DNA of 13,782 nucleotides from CAYQAJ01 sp964415245 (GTDB lineage Bacteria > Planctomycetota > Planctomycetia > Pirellulales > Pirellulaceae): assembly GCA_964415245.1 (NCBI GenBank), contig CAYQAJ010000133.1, forward strand, positions 1 through 13,782, read 5' to 3'. The notes beneath the pieces were generated by a model that was given only the letters and a program-made list of their open reading frames with translations, was not told the DNA's origin and searched no databases. The stretch's first letter is position 1. Every line of letters begins with the position of its first letter. This document shows positions 1 through 6,328 of the stretch, piece after piece. A program made the position numbers and the translations under genes.

Positions 1-1072
1 CCATGTCCTTGGGATTGAAGGTAATGGCGGTCCAGAAATAACAGAAGAAATAGATCATGATTACGTATAGCACGTTGTAAACGAACGAAGTGCCTCGTCC
101 GAACATGTGAGAGAGCCAGGCCAGCGTCGTCATGGTCCGCGACCCCAAGCTTGGCCAACTGCTGAGCGAGCTGAAAAGAATGTACGGAATCATCAGCAGG
201 CTGCTGGCGAAAATGATGGGCATCACGCCCGCCTGATTGATGCGCAGGGGCAGAAACTGCCGCGTTCCGCCGTACACGCGGCGGCCGCGCACGTGCTTGG
301 CGCTTTGGGTGGGTATACGGCGCTGCCCCAGCGTGATGAACACGACGCCGGTGACCACGGCCACGAACAGGAAGGCCAGCACCAGCAGCGTTTCGACCCC
401 CAGGCTTTCCAAGCCGGTAAGCTGAAACTCGGCGTTCTGAAACAGGTCGATCAGCGCGCCGGGCATGCGGGCCAGAATGCCGGCCATAATCAACAGGCTG
501 ATTCCGTTGCCGATTCCGAACTCGTCGATTTGCTCGCCGAGCCACATCAGGAAGATCGTGCCGCAGGTCATGGTGAGCACCGCGGTCATCTGCCAGCCGA
601 AATTCAGCTTTCCGCCGGATAAGAACTCGTCGGCGATCAGGCCACCCTCGCCGGTGCCCAGTGCCCAGTGCACGTAGAACCAGCTTTGCACCAGACAGAG
701 CACGACCGTCATGTAGCGCGTATACTCGTTAATCTTCTTGCGGCCGGCCTCTCCTTCCTTGCGAAGCTCCTCCAGGGGTTTCCATACCGTTCCCAAGAGC
801 TGGAAGATAATCGAAGCCGAGATGTAGGGCATGATGCCCAGACCGAAGATCGTCGCCTGCTTCAGGTTGCTGGCGCTGAAGACGCTGGCCGCGACAATGA
901 ATTGCCCCAGGCCCGACTGGCTGCCGCTAAAGGCAGAGAGGACCTTCTCCTGGTCGATCATCGGCAGGGGAATCTGCCAGCCGATGCGATAAATACCCAA
1001 CAAGAGGAGCGTAAGCAGGATCTTCTGCCGCAGCTCGGGAATCGTGAATATGACGCGAATCTTTTCCCACAT
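1..1072 (-). CDS. secY: SecY, protein translocase channel subunit (3' end cut by window edge)
   Basis: SecY forms the pore of the SecYEG channel that moves unfolded proteins across, or inserts them into, the inner membrane. The ATG at 1070-1072 opens a frame of 357 codons that runs to the window edge without a stop, so roughly the last fifth is missing. Visible traits are the short cytoplasmic N-terminus beginning MWEKIRVIFTIPELRQK, a first membrane helix near residues 18-36, a second near 73-94 (GLGIMPYISASIIFQLL), the family signature EFGIGNGISLL at 184-194, another helix near 228-248, the basic loop with GQRRIPTQSAKHVRGRR at 249-265 and the NQAGVMPIIFASSLLMIP helix at 279-296. The cut falls at FNPKDM, just before the region that leads to the conserved C-terminal loop arginine of the E. 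coli protein. It follows rplO after 148 bp, its standard place at the end of the spc operon. Identification is firm. Confidence 0.97.
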   Translation of the reverse strand, partial: MWEKIRVIFTIPELRQKILLTLLLLGIYRIGWQIPLPMIDQEKVLSAFSGSQSGLGQFIVAASVFSASNLKQATIFGLGIMPYISASIIFQLLGTVWKPLEELRKEGEAGRKKINEYTRYMTVVLCLVQSWFYVHWALGTGEGGLIADEFLSGGKLNFGWQMTAVLTMTCGTIFLMWLGEQIDEFGIGNGISLLIMAGILARMPGALIDLFQNAEFQLTGLESLGVETLLVLAFLFVAVVTGVVFITLGQRRIPTQSAKHVRGRRVYGGTRQFLPLRINQAGVMPIIFASSLLMIPYILFSSLSSWPSLGSRTMTTLAWLSHMFGRGTSFVYNVLYVIMIYFFCYFWTAITFNPKDM

Positions 1073-1220
1073 GGCTCCGGTCCGTCCTCACGTGGTGGCC
1101 GCCCAGCCCACTTGTCGGGCCTTGGCACGACGTGTGTGGGGTAACCCATCCACGCCACCCGGCGCCACGCCCTTACCGGACGCGCCGCCGCAAGCTCGTA
1201 AAACAATCCGTAATGGCGCG

Positions 1221-1841
1221 CTAGCTGTCGGTAGCGTCTATTGTGTCCGTCGCGTTGGTGGCGCCCTTTGCGTCCGTCGCGTTGGTGGCGGCCTTTGCGT
1301 CCGTCGCGTTGGTAGCGCCCTTTGTGTCCGTCGCGTTGGTGGCGCCCTTTGCGCCCTTACCGGTCCGCATCTTCGCGCGTACGACAGGCTTCTTGCCCGG
1401 CAGCACGGTCACGCTCCCTCCTGCCTTTTCGATCTTTTCCCTGGCCGACTGGCTGAAGCGATGGGCCGACACTTTGAGCTTCGTGGTCAGCTCGCCATCG
1501 CCGAGCACTTTGAGCACATCGTACCGCCGGCGAACGACGGAGCGTTCGCGGAGCGACTCGGGCGTCACTTCGTCGCCCGCGGAAAACGCCTCCTCCAGGT
1601 CGCCCACGTTGATGGTGACGACAGTGAGGGCAAAGCGATTGTGGAAACCCCGCTTGGGCACGCGCCGCACCATGGGCATGGTGCCGCCCTGGAAAGCGGG
1701 GTGGCTCGACCATCCGGCGCGGGACTTTTGGCCCTTGTGCCCTCGACCGGCGGTCTTGCCGTGCCCCGAACCGGTGCCGCGGCCCACGCGCAAGCGCTTG
1801 CGGTGCGTCGTCACGTTGCGGTTGACGTCTTCCAGATTCAT
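1221..1841 (-). CDS. rplO: 50S ribosomal protein L15 with repetitive C-terminal tail
   Basis: L15 is a late-assembly protein of the large subunit that binds 23S rRNA with a long basic N-terminal extension. The ATG at 1839-1841 gives 206 residues beginning MNLEDVNRN. The glycine- and arginine-rich stretch RVGRGTGSGHGKTAGRGHKG at about 20-39 is the L15 signature, and the folded core ends near residue 150 with the GGSVTVL strand. E. coli L15 has about 144 residues, so some 50 extra residues follow. Residues 164-199 are four 9-residue repeats of the type AKGATNATD, encoded by 27-bp tandem repeats, and the protein ends TIDATDS. This tail has alternating Lys and Asp and is unlike the basic core. 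The start overlaps the rpsE stop as ATGA, so translation is probably coupled to rpsE; no rpmD gene fits between. A longer upstream reading would lie inside rpsE and was rejected. Confidence 0.96.
   Translation of the reverse strand: MNLEDVNRNVTTHRKRLRVGRGTGSGHGKTAGRGHKGQKSRAGWSSHPAFQGGTMPMVRRVPKRGFHNRFALTVVTINVGDLEEAFSAGDEVTPESLRERSVVRRRYDVLKVLGDGELTTKLKVSAHRFSQSAREKIEKAGGSVTVLPGKKPVVRAKMRTGKGAKGATNATDTKGATNATDAKAATNATDAKGATNATDTIDATDS
1245..1352 (-). repeat. Four 27-bp direct tandem repeats inside the 3' end of rplO
   Basis: Units are 1245-1271, 1272-1298, 1299-1325 and 1326-1352. The first and fourth are identical; the second differs at one base and the third at two. The unit is nine codons long, so changes in copy number keep the frame and only lengthen or shorten the L15 tail. 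There are no spacers, so this is a minisatellite and not a CRISPR array. Near-identity between units points to recent slippage or unequal exchange. Confidence 0.95.
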
Positions 1842-2323
1842 GTCAGCGACACTCCACGAATGCGCTCGATTTCGGAGCGGGTCCGCAGCTTGGTCAGCGC
1901 GTCGATCGTCGCTTTGACGACGGTGACAGGATTCCCCGTACCGTAGCTCTTGGTGAGAATGTTCGTAATGCCGGCCGCTTCGCAAACCGCGCGTACGGCG
2001 GCCCCGGCGATCACGCCCGTCCCCGCCGCGGCAGGCATCAACTTCACGCGGGCAGCGCCAAAGTGGGCCAGCACGGGATGGGGAATGGTGCCCTCCTGCA
2101 GCGGCACCTCGATCATGTTGCGGGTGGCCTGCTTTTGGGCCTTCTCGACGGCGGGAGGCACTTCATTGGCCTTGCCGTAGCCCCAACCGACCTTCCCTTT
2201 GCCGTTGCCGACCACCACCATGGCGGCAAAGCTGAAGCGGCGCCCTCCCTTGACCACGGCGGCGCAGCGCTTGATCTTTACAACGCGATCGATGAAGTCG
2301 CTATGCGGTTTGTCGCTTGCCAC
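1838..2323 (-). CDS. rpsE: 30S ribosomal protein S5
   Basis: S5 is a small-subunit protein near the decoding centre that supports translational fidelity and mRNA unwinding at the entry site. The product has 161 residues, close to the usual 160-170. The N-terminal double-stranded-RNA-binding-like domain shows VVKGGRRFSFAAMVVVGNGK (about 23-42) followed by GKVGWGYGKANEV; the C-terminal domain shows PAAAGTGVIAGAAVRAVCEAAGITNILTK in pieces typical of the family, then GNPVTVVKATIDALTKL. The start is a GTG at 2321-2323, chosen because the protein then begins ASDKPHSDF and a GGAGCGGAG purine run lies just upstream. It ends in an ATGA overlap with rplO. The 117-bp spacer toward rplR holds a heptad repeat array. 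Confidence 0.97.
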   Translation of the reverse strand: MASDKPHSDFIDRVVKIKRCAAVVKGGRRFSFAAMVVVGNGKGKVGWGYGKANEVPPAVEKAQKQATRNMIEVPLQEGTIPHPVLAHFGAARVKLMPAAAGTGVIAGAAVRAVCEAAGITNILTKSYGTGNPVTVVKATIDALTKLRTRSEIERIRGVSLT

Positions 2324-2337
2324 AGAATGCTCCGCTC

Positions 2338-2393
2338 CCAGTTTTCAGTGTTCAGTTTTCAGCCGGAAGGCGAGAGTACAACGGACAACGGAC
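2338..2393 (+). repeat. Intergenic heptad repeat array A (rplR-rpsE spacer)
   Basis: Reading the plus strand from 2338 in sevens gives CCAGTTT, TCAGTGT, TCAGTTT, TCAGCCG, GAAGGCG, AGAGTAC, AACGGAC, AACGGAC. The TCAG phase is exact for three units and the last two units are identical. The block TTTTCAGCCGGAAGG recurs, with small changes, in arrays C and E. The array lies between the rplR stop (2441) and the rpsE start (2323) and is non-coding. Its orientation is given relative to the TCAGNNN units. Confidence 0.85.
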
Positions 2394-2440
2394 GGCAGAT
2401 CCACAGATTATGCCCGTCCCCAACGGTTTTCCGATGCGCG

Positions 2441-2809
2441 CTAAAACTCCAGCCCTCCCTCGCGCGCTCCTTCGGCCACCTCGGCCACTCGACCGTGGTA
2501 GCGGTAGCTTCCCCGGTCGAAACGCACCTTGCGGATGCCCTTGGCCACCGCTCGCTCGGCCAGCGTCTTGCCCAAGAGCCGGGCCGCTGTCTTGTTGCCG
2601 CCGTAGGCGACTTCGGCGCGAAGCGGCGCCTCGAGCGTGCTGGCGGCCGCAATCGTCTTGCTCGCCAGGTCGTCGATCAACTGGCACGAGATGTTGCGGT
2701 TGCTTCGAAACACGCACAAGCGCGGTTGTTCGGGCGTACCGCGGACTCGCTTGCGAACGCGATGGCGCCTTCGCAGCCGCTGCCGGCCGAGGAGTTTTTC
2801 TTTGTTCAC
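2441..2809 (-). CDS. rplR: 50S ribosomal protein L18
   Basis: L18 binds 5S rRNA together with L5 and helps dock the 5S particle onto the large subunit. The 122-residue product has the usual length. It begins MNKEKLLGRQRLRRRHRVRK, with the basic N-terminal arm, then GTPEQPRLCVFRSNRNISCQ (the family's PRL.VFRS motif at about 29-36), IDD and TIAAASTLE, and the C-terminal KTLAERAVAKGIRKVRFDRG and YHGRVAEVAEGAREGGLEF, which match the family ending. The start is a GTG at 2807-2809 with AGGA eight bases upstream. It sits 49 bp after rplF and 117 bp before rpsE. Confidence 0.97.
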   Translation of the reverse strand: MNKEKLLGRQRLRRRHRVRKRVRGTPEQPRLCVFRSNRNISCQLIDDLASKTIAAASTLEAPLRAEVAYGGNKTAARLLGKTLAERAVAKGIRKVRFDRGSYRYHGRVAEVAEGAREGGLEF

Positions 2810-2858
2810 GGGGGCGTTCCTGTATGGCGAGTCCCAGCCTCGCGGCGTCGATTGGCGA

Positions 2859-3401
2859 CTACGTGGCCGCCTTGCCGGCCTTGAGCTTGATGTGCTCGCC
2901 CTCGTAGCGGATCCCCTTGCCTTTGTACGGTTCGGGCTTTCGGATCGAGCGTACCTCGGCGGCGAATTCGCCCACCTGTTGCTTGTCGCAGCCCTTCACG
3001 ACTACGTGCGTCTGGTCGGGACACGTTACGTTGAGGCCTTCGGGAATCGTCTTGCGTACTTCGTTCGCGTAACCGACGCGCAGCGCCAGCTCCTTGCCCT
3101 GAATGCTGGCGACATACCCCACGCCGACGATCTCCAGCCGCTTCTCGTATCCCGTCTGGACGCCCAGCACCATATTGTTGATCAGCGAGCGGGTTAGCCC
3201 GTGAAAGGCGCGCGACATGCGATCGTCGCGGGCGCGATCGACGACAAGGCGGTGCTCCGCTTCGTCGTAGCGGACACTCACCTCGGGGCGGTGCTGCCAC
3301 TGGAGCTTGCCCAACGGCCCTTCGACGGTGACGGTCCGCTCGGCGACTGCCACCTTGACACCGTCGGGGACGGTCACCGGTCTCTTTCCCACTCGCGACA
3401 T
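2859..3401 (-). CDS. rplF: 50S ribosomal protein L6
   Basis: L6 lies near the factor-binding side of the large subunit, by the sarcin-ricin loop and the stalk base, where EF-G and EF-Tu act. The product has 180 residues, the usual size (about 177-180). It begins MSRVGKRPVTVPDGVKV and carries the two related L6 folds: EGPLGKLQW (27-35) and RSLINNMVLGVQTGYEKRLEIVG in the first half, and the C-terminal signature PEPYKGKGIRYEGEHIKLKAGK, which is highly diagnostic. The ATG at 3399-3401 has a modest AGG eight bases upstream. The upstream gap to rpsH is 111 bp and holds no gene; a short GA-rich stretch there is discussed among the rejected items. Confidence 0.97.
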   Translation of the reverse strand: MSRVGKRPVTVPDGVKVAVAERTVTVEGPLGKLQWQHRPEVSVRYDEAEHRLVVDRARDDRMSRAFHGLTRSLINNMVLGVQTGYEKRLEIVGVGYVASIQGKELALRVGYANEVRKTIPEGLNVTCPDQTHVVVKGCDKQQVGEFAAEVRSIRKPEPYKGKGIRYEGEHIKLKAGKAAT

Positions 3402-3512
3402 CGCTTGGCCTGACTACTGCCTTAGTAACTCACTGTTTCGGAAACGTTTTTCGTGATTCGAGCCCTCGCCGTCACCCTCGCCCAGAGAGAGAGGGGATTG
3501 GGAGACGCGCCC

Positions 3513-3908
3513 TCACCACACTTCGCACAAAACTTCTCCACCCAGGTTGCGCTGCCGCGCCTCCCGGTCGCTGACCACGCCACGGCTGGTGCTAAGGATG
3601 GTGATCCCCAGTCCGTTCAGCACGGGCTTCAACTCGCGAGCGCGGCGGTAGATGCGGCGTCCCGGTTTACTGACTCGTCGTATTCGCTGAATGATCCGTT
3701 CGCCGTTGGGGCCGTACTTGAGCTCGATCCGCAGTTGGCGGATCGGCTCGGCCTCGATTTCCTTCCATTCCCAAACGTAGCCCTCACGCCGCAGCACGTC
3801 GGCTACGCCGCGCTTGACCTTGGAGAGCGGCACATCGACGTGCGGCCGCTCGACCTGCACCGCGTTGCGGATGCGAGTCAACATGTCGGCAATGGGATCG
3901 GTCATCAT
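3513..3908 (-). CDS. rpsH: 30S ribosomal protein S8
   Basis: S8 binds the central domain of 16S rRNA (helix 21 region) early in assembly; in E. coli it also represses the spc operon by binding its mRNA. The product is 131 residues, matching the family. It starts MMTDPIADMLTRIRNA, the standard N-terminus, and ends with ILSTSRGVVSDREARQRNLGGEVLCEVW, which contains the S8 signature STSRGVMSDREAR with one change (V for M). There are two adjacent ATG codons (3906-3908 and 3903-3905); the first was chosen, and the second is possible. A GGGGA run lies in the 17-bp gap after the rpsN stop. A longer in-frame extension upstream would overlap rpsN and is not needed. Confidence 0.96.
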   Translation of the reverse strand: MMTDPIADMLTRIRNAVQVERPHVDVPLSKVKRGVADVLRREGYVWEWKEIEAEPIRQLRIELKYGPNGERIIQRIRRVSKPGRRIYRRARELKPVLNGLGITILSTSRGVVSDREARQRNLGGEVLCEVW

Positions 3909-3925
3909 ATCCGTTAGGGTCCCCT

Positions 3926-4111
3926 TTACCAGCTCGCCTTGCGAACTCCCGGTATCATGCCCTGGTCGGCTAGTTTGCGGAAACAAATGCGGCAGATGGC
4001 GAACTTGCGGTATACGGCGCGAGGCCTGCCGCACAACTTACAGCGTCGCACACCCCGCGTGGCGAACTTCGGAACGCGGTTGGCCTTGGCGATTTTGGAT
4101 TTACTTGCCAC
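3926..4111 (-). CDS. rpsN: 30S ribosomal protein S14, zinc-binding (type Z) form
   Basis: S14 belongs to the head of the small subunit and contacts S3, S10 and S19. This is the short 61-residue zinc form: Cys24 and Cys27 (CKLC) and Cys40 and Cys43 (CRIC) are all present, followed by the standard ending GMIPGVRKASW. The start is a GTG at 4109-4111, chosen because it yields exactly the canonical N-terminus (M)ASKSKIAKANR; AGGTCA lies about nine bases upstream. Extending the frame upstream gives an unrelated basic sequence from the spacer. The gene lies 97 bp after rplE and 17 bp before rpsH, the common order. Its small size makes it easy to start wrongly. Confidence 0.96.
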   Translation of the reverse strand: MASKSKIAKANRVPKFATRGVRRCKLCGRPRAVYRKFAICRICFRKLADQGMIPGVRKASW

Positions 4112-4208
4112 GTAGTTGACCTGATCTGGTTGGCACGTTGGGTCGGTTAGTTGTTCGCTATGCCGCAAGTCGTCCGGGGACGCGGCCCGCTGCGATTCCC
4201 GGCGGCGC

Positions 4209-4775
4209 TTACGCGGCGTCCGCCTCGGCACCTTCGGCCCGGAACGGCATGCCCAGGCCTTTCAGTAGCGTGCGCGCCTCGTCGTCGCTCGCGGCGGCGA
4301 TCACGAACGTAATGGTCATGCCCTGCACACGGTTGAACTTGTCGGGATTCAGCTCGGGAAACACCAGTTGTTCGGAAAGTCCCAGCGTGTAATTGCCGCG
4401 GCCGTCAAAGGCCGTGGAACTGACGCCGCGGAAGTCGCGCACACGCGGCAACGCCACCGCAATGAGCCGATCGAGGAACTCGTACATTCGCTGCCGCCGA
4501 AGCGTCACCATGCACCCGATGGGCATCCCCTCGCGTAGTCGAAAGCCCGCGATCGCCTTGCGCGCGCGAGTGACGACGGGCTTCTGGCCGGCGATTTGCG
4601 TCATCGCGTCGACCGCCTCTTCCAGGTGTTTCTTGTCTGCGATGGCGGCTCCCACGCCCATGTTCACCACGATCTTCTTGAGCCGGGGCAGCGCGTGCCG
4701 ATTCGACCGGCCAAACTCTTGGGCCATGGCCGGAACCAGCTCCTTTTCGTATCGCTCTTGCAGTCGCGGGATCAT
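4209..4775 (-). CDS. rplE: 50S ribosomal protein L5
   Basis: L5 binds 5S rRNA with L18 and contributes to the bridge to the small-subunit head and to the P-site tRNA. The product has 188 residues, slightly above the usual 179. Visible family motifs are MIPRLQERYEKELVPAM at the start, the LPRLKKIVVNMGVGAAIADKK segment around 29-49, the TQIAGQKPVVTRARKAIAGF stretch at about 59-78, REGMPIGCMVTLR at 81-93, the loop RDFRGVSSTAFDGRGNYTLG and the near-C-terminal MTITFVIAAASDDEARTLLKGLGMPF. The last residues AEGAEADAA form a short acidic tail. The ATG at 4773-4775 has only a weak ribosome binding site. A 137-bp spacer with a heptad array separates it from rplX. Confidence 0.97.
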   Translation of the reverse strand: MIPRLQERYEKELVPAMAQEFGRSNRHALPRLKKIVVNMGVGAAIADKKHLEEAVDAMTQIAGQKPVVTRARKAIAGFRLREGMPIGCMVTLRRQRMYEFLDRLIAVALPRVRDFRGVSSTAFDGRGNYTLGLSEQLVFPELNPDKFNRVQGMTITFVIAAASDDEARTLLKGLGMPFRAEGAEADAA

Positions 4776-4835
4776 GTCTGCTTACGGCCCTTCTCCACCA
4801 AGTCCTGCTCCACCACGGACCCTGCCACTTCGTGC

Positions 4836-4868
4836 CCACTGAAAACTGAACACCGAAAACTGAAAACC
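4836..4868 (-). repeat. Intergenic heptad repeat array B (rplX-rplE spacer)
   Basis: On the minus strand the units read GGTTT, TCAGTTT, TCGGTGT, TCAGTTT, TCAGTGG, in perfect 7-bp phase. This is nearly the same unit order as array A, which is on the plus strand, so the two copies are inverted relative to each other. The array lies 61 bp upstream of the rplE start and 45 bp past the rplX stop. The remainder of the 137-bp spacer shows no gene or clear signal. Confidence 0.82.
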
Positions 4869-4912
4869 TCGTTGACTTCCCCCAGACGCGATCGCGGCTC
4901 CTCACGTTCCAC

Positions 4913-5266
4913 CTAGGCCGTCGCCCGCGCCGTCTTGGGCGGCGCGATCTGCCCCATGGAAGCGCCACACGTCTTGCGGCGGCAGTACCGCTCCTTGCTA
5001 CCATCCTGCACGATTCGGGCGCCGACCCGCGTGGGCTTGCCACAGCGGGGACAGACCGGCAGCACGTTCGAGATATCCACGGGCATCTCCTTCGACAGCC
5101 GCCCCCCCTGCGGGTTGCGCTGGCTGCGGCGCACGTGCTTGTACACCCGGTTCACCCCTTCCACCACGAGCTTGCCCGCCTTGCGATCGACGTTCAGCAC
5201 CTTGCCGCGCTGGCCCCGGTCGTCGCCGGCCATTACCTCGACGATGTCGCTCACCTTGATGTGCAT
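4913..5266 (-). CDS. rplX: 50S ribosomal protein L24 with C-terminal zinc ribbon
   Basis: L24 is an assembly-initiating large-subunit protein near the exit tunnel mouth. The product has 117 residues. The N-terminal KOW motif is clear: VSDIVEVMAGDDRGQRGKVL (5-24), followed by NRVYKHVRRSQRNPQGGRL. The C-terminal part carries four cysteines (72, 75, 95, 100) arranged CPRCGKPTRVG ... CRRKTCG. Many bacterial L24 proteins have such a ribbon, normally with CxxC for the second pair; here the spacing is CxxxxC. The ATG at 5264-5266 shares one base with the rplN stop (TGATG), and GAGGTGG precedes it, so translation is probably coupled to rplN. The extension after the ribbon (QIAPPKTARATA) is low complexity. 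Confidence 0.96.
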   Translation of the reverse strand: MHIKVSDIVEVMAGDDRGQRGKVLNVDRKAGKLVVEGVNRVYKHVRRSQRNPQGGRLSKEMPVDISNVLPVCPRCGKPTRVGARIVQDGSKERYCRRKTCGASMGQIAPPKTARATA

Positions 5267-5634
5267 CACACCACCTCGCTGGCCAGGCTGACGATTTTCA
5301 TGAAGTTGCGCTCCCGCAGTTCCCGGGCGACGGCGCCGAAAATGCGAGTGCCGCGAGGATTCCCGTCGTTGTCGATAATCACCACCGCGTTGCGGTCGAA
5401 GCGGATGTAGCTGCCGTCGTTGCGACGCGTGGGCTGCCGGCACCGCACGATGACCGCCCGCACCACGGCTTTCTTCTTGATGTCGCTACCGGCGATGACG
5501 CTCTTGACACTGCACACGATAGTGTCGCCCAGCCGCGCGAAGCGGCGGCGCGAACCTCCCAGCACCTTGATGCACATCACTTGCTTGGCGCCGGTGTTGT
5601 CGGCAACGTCCAGTCGTGTTTCCTGCTGAATCAC
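5266..5634 (-). CDS. rplN: 50S ribosomal protein L14
   Basis: L14 lies at the subunit interface, forms bridges with 16S rRNA and is the binding site of the silencing factor RsfS in many bacteria. The product has 122 residues, exactly the family length. The N-terminus (M)IQQETRLDVADNTGAKQ and the motifs CIKVLGGSRRRFARLGD, KKKAVVRAVIVR, RNDGSYIRFDRNAVVIIDND, GNPRGTRIFGAVARELR and the final KIVSLASEVV are all canonical. The start is the GTG at 5632-5634. It overlaps the rpsQ stop as GTGA and is preceded by GGAGG, which explains both coupling and start choice. A longer upstream ATG reading lies wholly inside rpsQ and was rejected. Confidence 0.97.
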   Translation of the reverse strand: MIQQETRLDVADNTGAKQVMCIKVLGGSRRRFARLGDTIVCSVKSVIAGSDIKKKAVVRAVIVRCRQPTRRNDGSYIRFDRNAVVIIDNDGNPRGTRIFGAVARELRERNFMKIVSLASEVV

Positions 5635-5936
5635 GGTTGGGCACCCTCCGGCGGCGACCCTTCCTCGGCTCGGTACGCGGCAGCGCGGGCACCTTCGTTC
5701 TTCTTGACAATGCGCACCAGCTCCCACCGCTTCGTTCGCGACCGTGGCCGGCACTCGACGATTTCGACGGTGTCGCCCATCGACGACTCCTGGCCTTCGT
5801 CGTGTACGTGGCAAACCGTCTTGCGGCGCATGATCTTGCCGTAGCGGGGATGCTGCACCCGCCGCGCGATTTCGACCACGCGGGTCTTGTTCATCTTGTC
5901 GCTGGTGACGACGCCTGTGGCGACTTTTCGAGGCAT
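5631..5936 (-). CDS. rpsQ: 30S ribosomal protein S17
   Basis: S17 is a primary binding protein of the 5' domain of 16S rRNA. The product has 101 residues; the OB-fold core occupies about the first 80 (RKVATGVVTSDKMNKTRVVE, the HPRYGKIMRRKTVCHVHDEG segment, and GDTVEIVECRPRSRTKRWELV, which contains the signature GD.V.I.E.RP.S..K). A tail of about 20 residues rich in Ala, Glu and Pro follows (ending GSPPEGAQP) and is longer than in E. coli S17 (84 residues). The ATG at 5934-5936 has only a weak purine run upstream. It overlaps the rplN start by four bases. The 113-bp gap to rpmC contains a hairpin. Confidence 0.96.
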   Translation of the reverse strand: MPRKVATGVVTSDKMNKTRVVEIARRVQHPRYGKIMRRKTVCHVHDEGQESSMGDTVEIVECRPRSRTKRWELVRIVKKNEGARAAAYRAEEGSPPEGAQP

Positions 5937-6003
5937 GACTAAGGATCTTTTCTGCTACTCGTTCGGTATCTGTCTAGTTGTGTCGGTTCCGTGCAGACCC
6001 ATG

Positions 6004-6028
6004 GGCCGTGCTCCGCTTCGCACCGGCC
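6004..6028 (-). other. Stem-loop in the rpmC-rpsQ spacer
   Basis: GGCCGTGC at 6004-6011 pairs with GCA(C)CGGCC at 6020-6028, giving an 8-bp GC-rich stem with one bulged base and an 8-nt loop. It lies between the rpmC stop (6050) and the rpsQ start (5936). No T-run follows on the minus strand, so it is not a classic intrinsic terminator. It could be an mRNA-stability or processing element, or chance in GC-rich DNA. Confidence 0.45.
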
Positions 6029-6049
6029 TGACGTTCCTTCACTACGCGA

Positions 6050-6262
6050 CTAGCTCTGTCCCGCCGTGGCCGCCGCAATCTGCCGCTCGCGGAGAAGCGT
6101 CTTGATGCGGGCCACCAGGCGCCGGTGGTGGCGCAGCTCGCTGGGCGCGTCGAGCCGCTCGGTCTGCGCCCGAATGCGCAGACGAAACAGTCCCTCGCAC
6201 GTTTCCTTAAGCGTGAGATCCAAATGCTCGTCGCTCATTTCTCGTAGTTCCGAGGCTCGCAT
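6050..6262 (-). CDS. rpmC: 50S ribosomal protein L29
   Basis: L29 is a small helical protein at the tunnel exit that helps form the docking site for trigger factor and SRP. The 70-residue product is all helix-prone: MRASELREMSDEHLDLTL corresponds to the family's 'LR.+S..EL' start and the second helix has RRLVARIKTLLRER, close to the family signature (IARIKTLL.ER). The ATG at 6260-6262 has AGGG about seven bases upstream. It is separated from rplP by a 252-bp spacer with a fold-back heptad repeat and a possible promoter, so it may be partly transcribed on its own together with downstream genes. Confidence 0.95.
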   Translation of the reverse strand: MRASELREMSDEHLDLTLKETCEGLFRLRIRAQTERLDAPSELRHHRRLVARIKTLLRERQIAAATAGQS

Positions 6263-6300
6263 CGCTTTACCCTGTTCATCCCTCGCTTACGCGTCAGGTT

Positions 6301-6328
6301 ATTATGGAGCTATCAGCTCAGCCGTCAG
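6301..6328 (-). promoter_or_regulatory. Weak sigma70-type promoter candidate upstream of rpmC
   Basis: On the minus strand CTGACG (6323-6328) and CATAAT (6301-6306) are 16 bp apart, matching the -35 and -10 consensus at 4 and 5 of 6 positions. The -10 box lies 38 bp before the rpmC start. The -35 box lies inside heptad array C. Such matches arise by chance, so this is tentative. Confidence 0.25.

Noticed and set aside
958..1206. Minus-strand frame of 82 codons across the rplO-secY spacer
   Set aside because: It overlaps the secY start in another frame, its translation is Arg/Pro-rich with no family resemblance, and secY already has the correct N-terminus at 1072. I see no gene in the 148-bp spacer.
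1245..1352. CRISPR-like direct repeats of 27 bp
   Set aside because: The units are directly adjacent with no spacers, lie in the rplO frame and encode peptide repeats.
3470..3510. GA-rich stretch resembling common intergenic repeats of the CCCTC...GAGGG type in the rplF-rpsH spacer
   Set aside because: Only a 5-bp stem can be drawn and there is a single copy in the window, so it is not enough to call a repeat or terminator.
107..3917. Long plus-strand open frames, for example 107-622, 1044-1946, 2063-2884 and 8277-9293
   Set aside because: They are antisense shadows of secY, rplO, rpsE, rplR and rplB in GC-rich DNA. Their translations are low-complexity and resemble no family, while the minus strand reads as known ribosomal proteins throughout.
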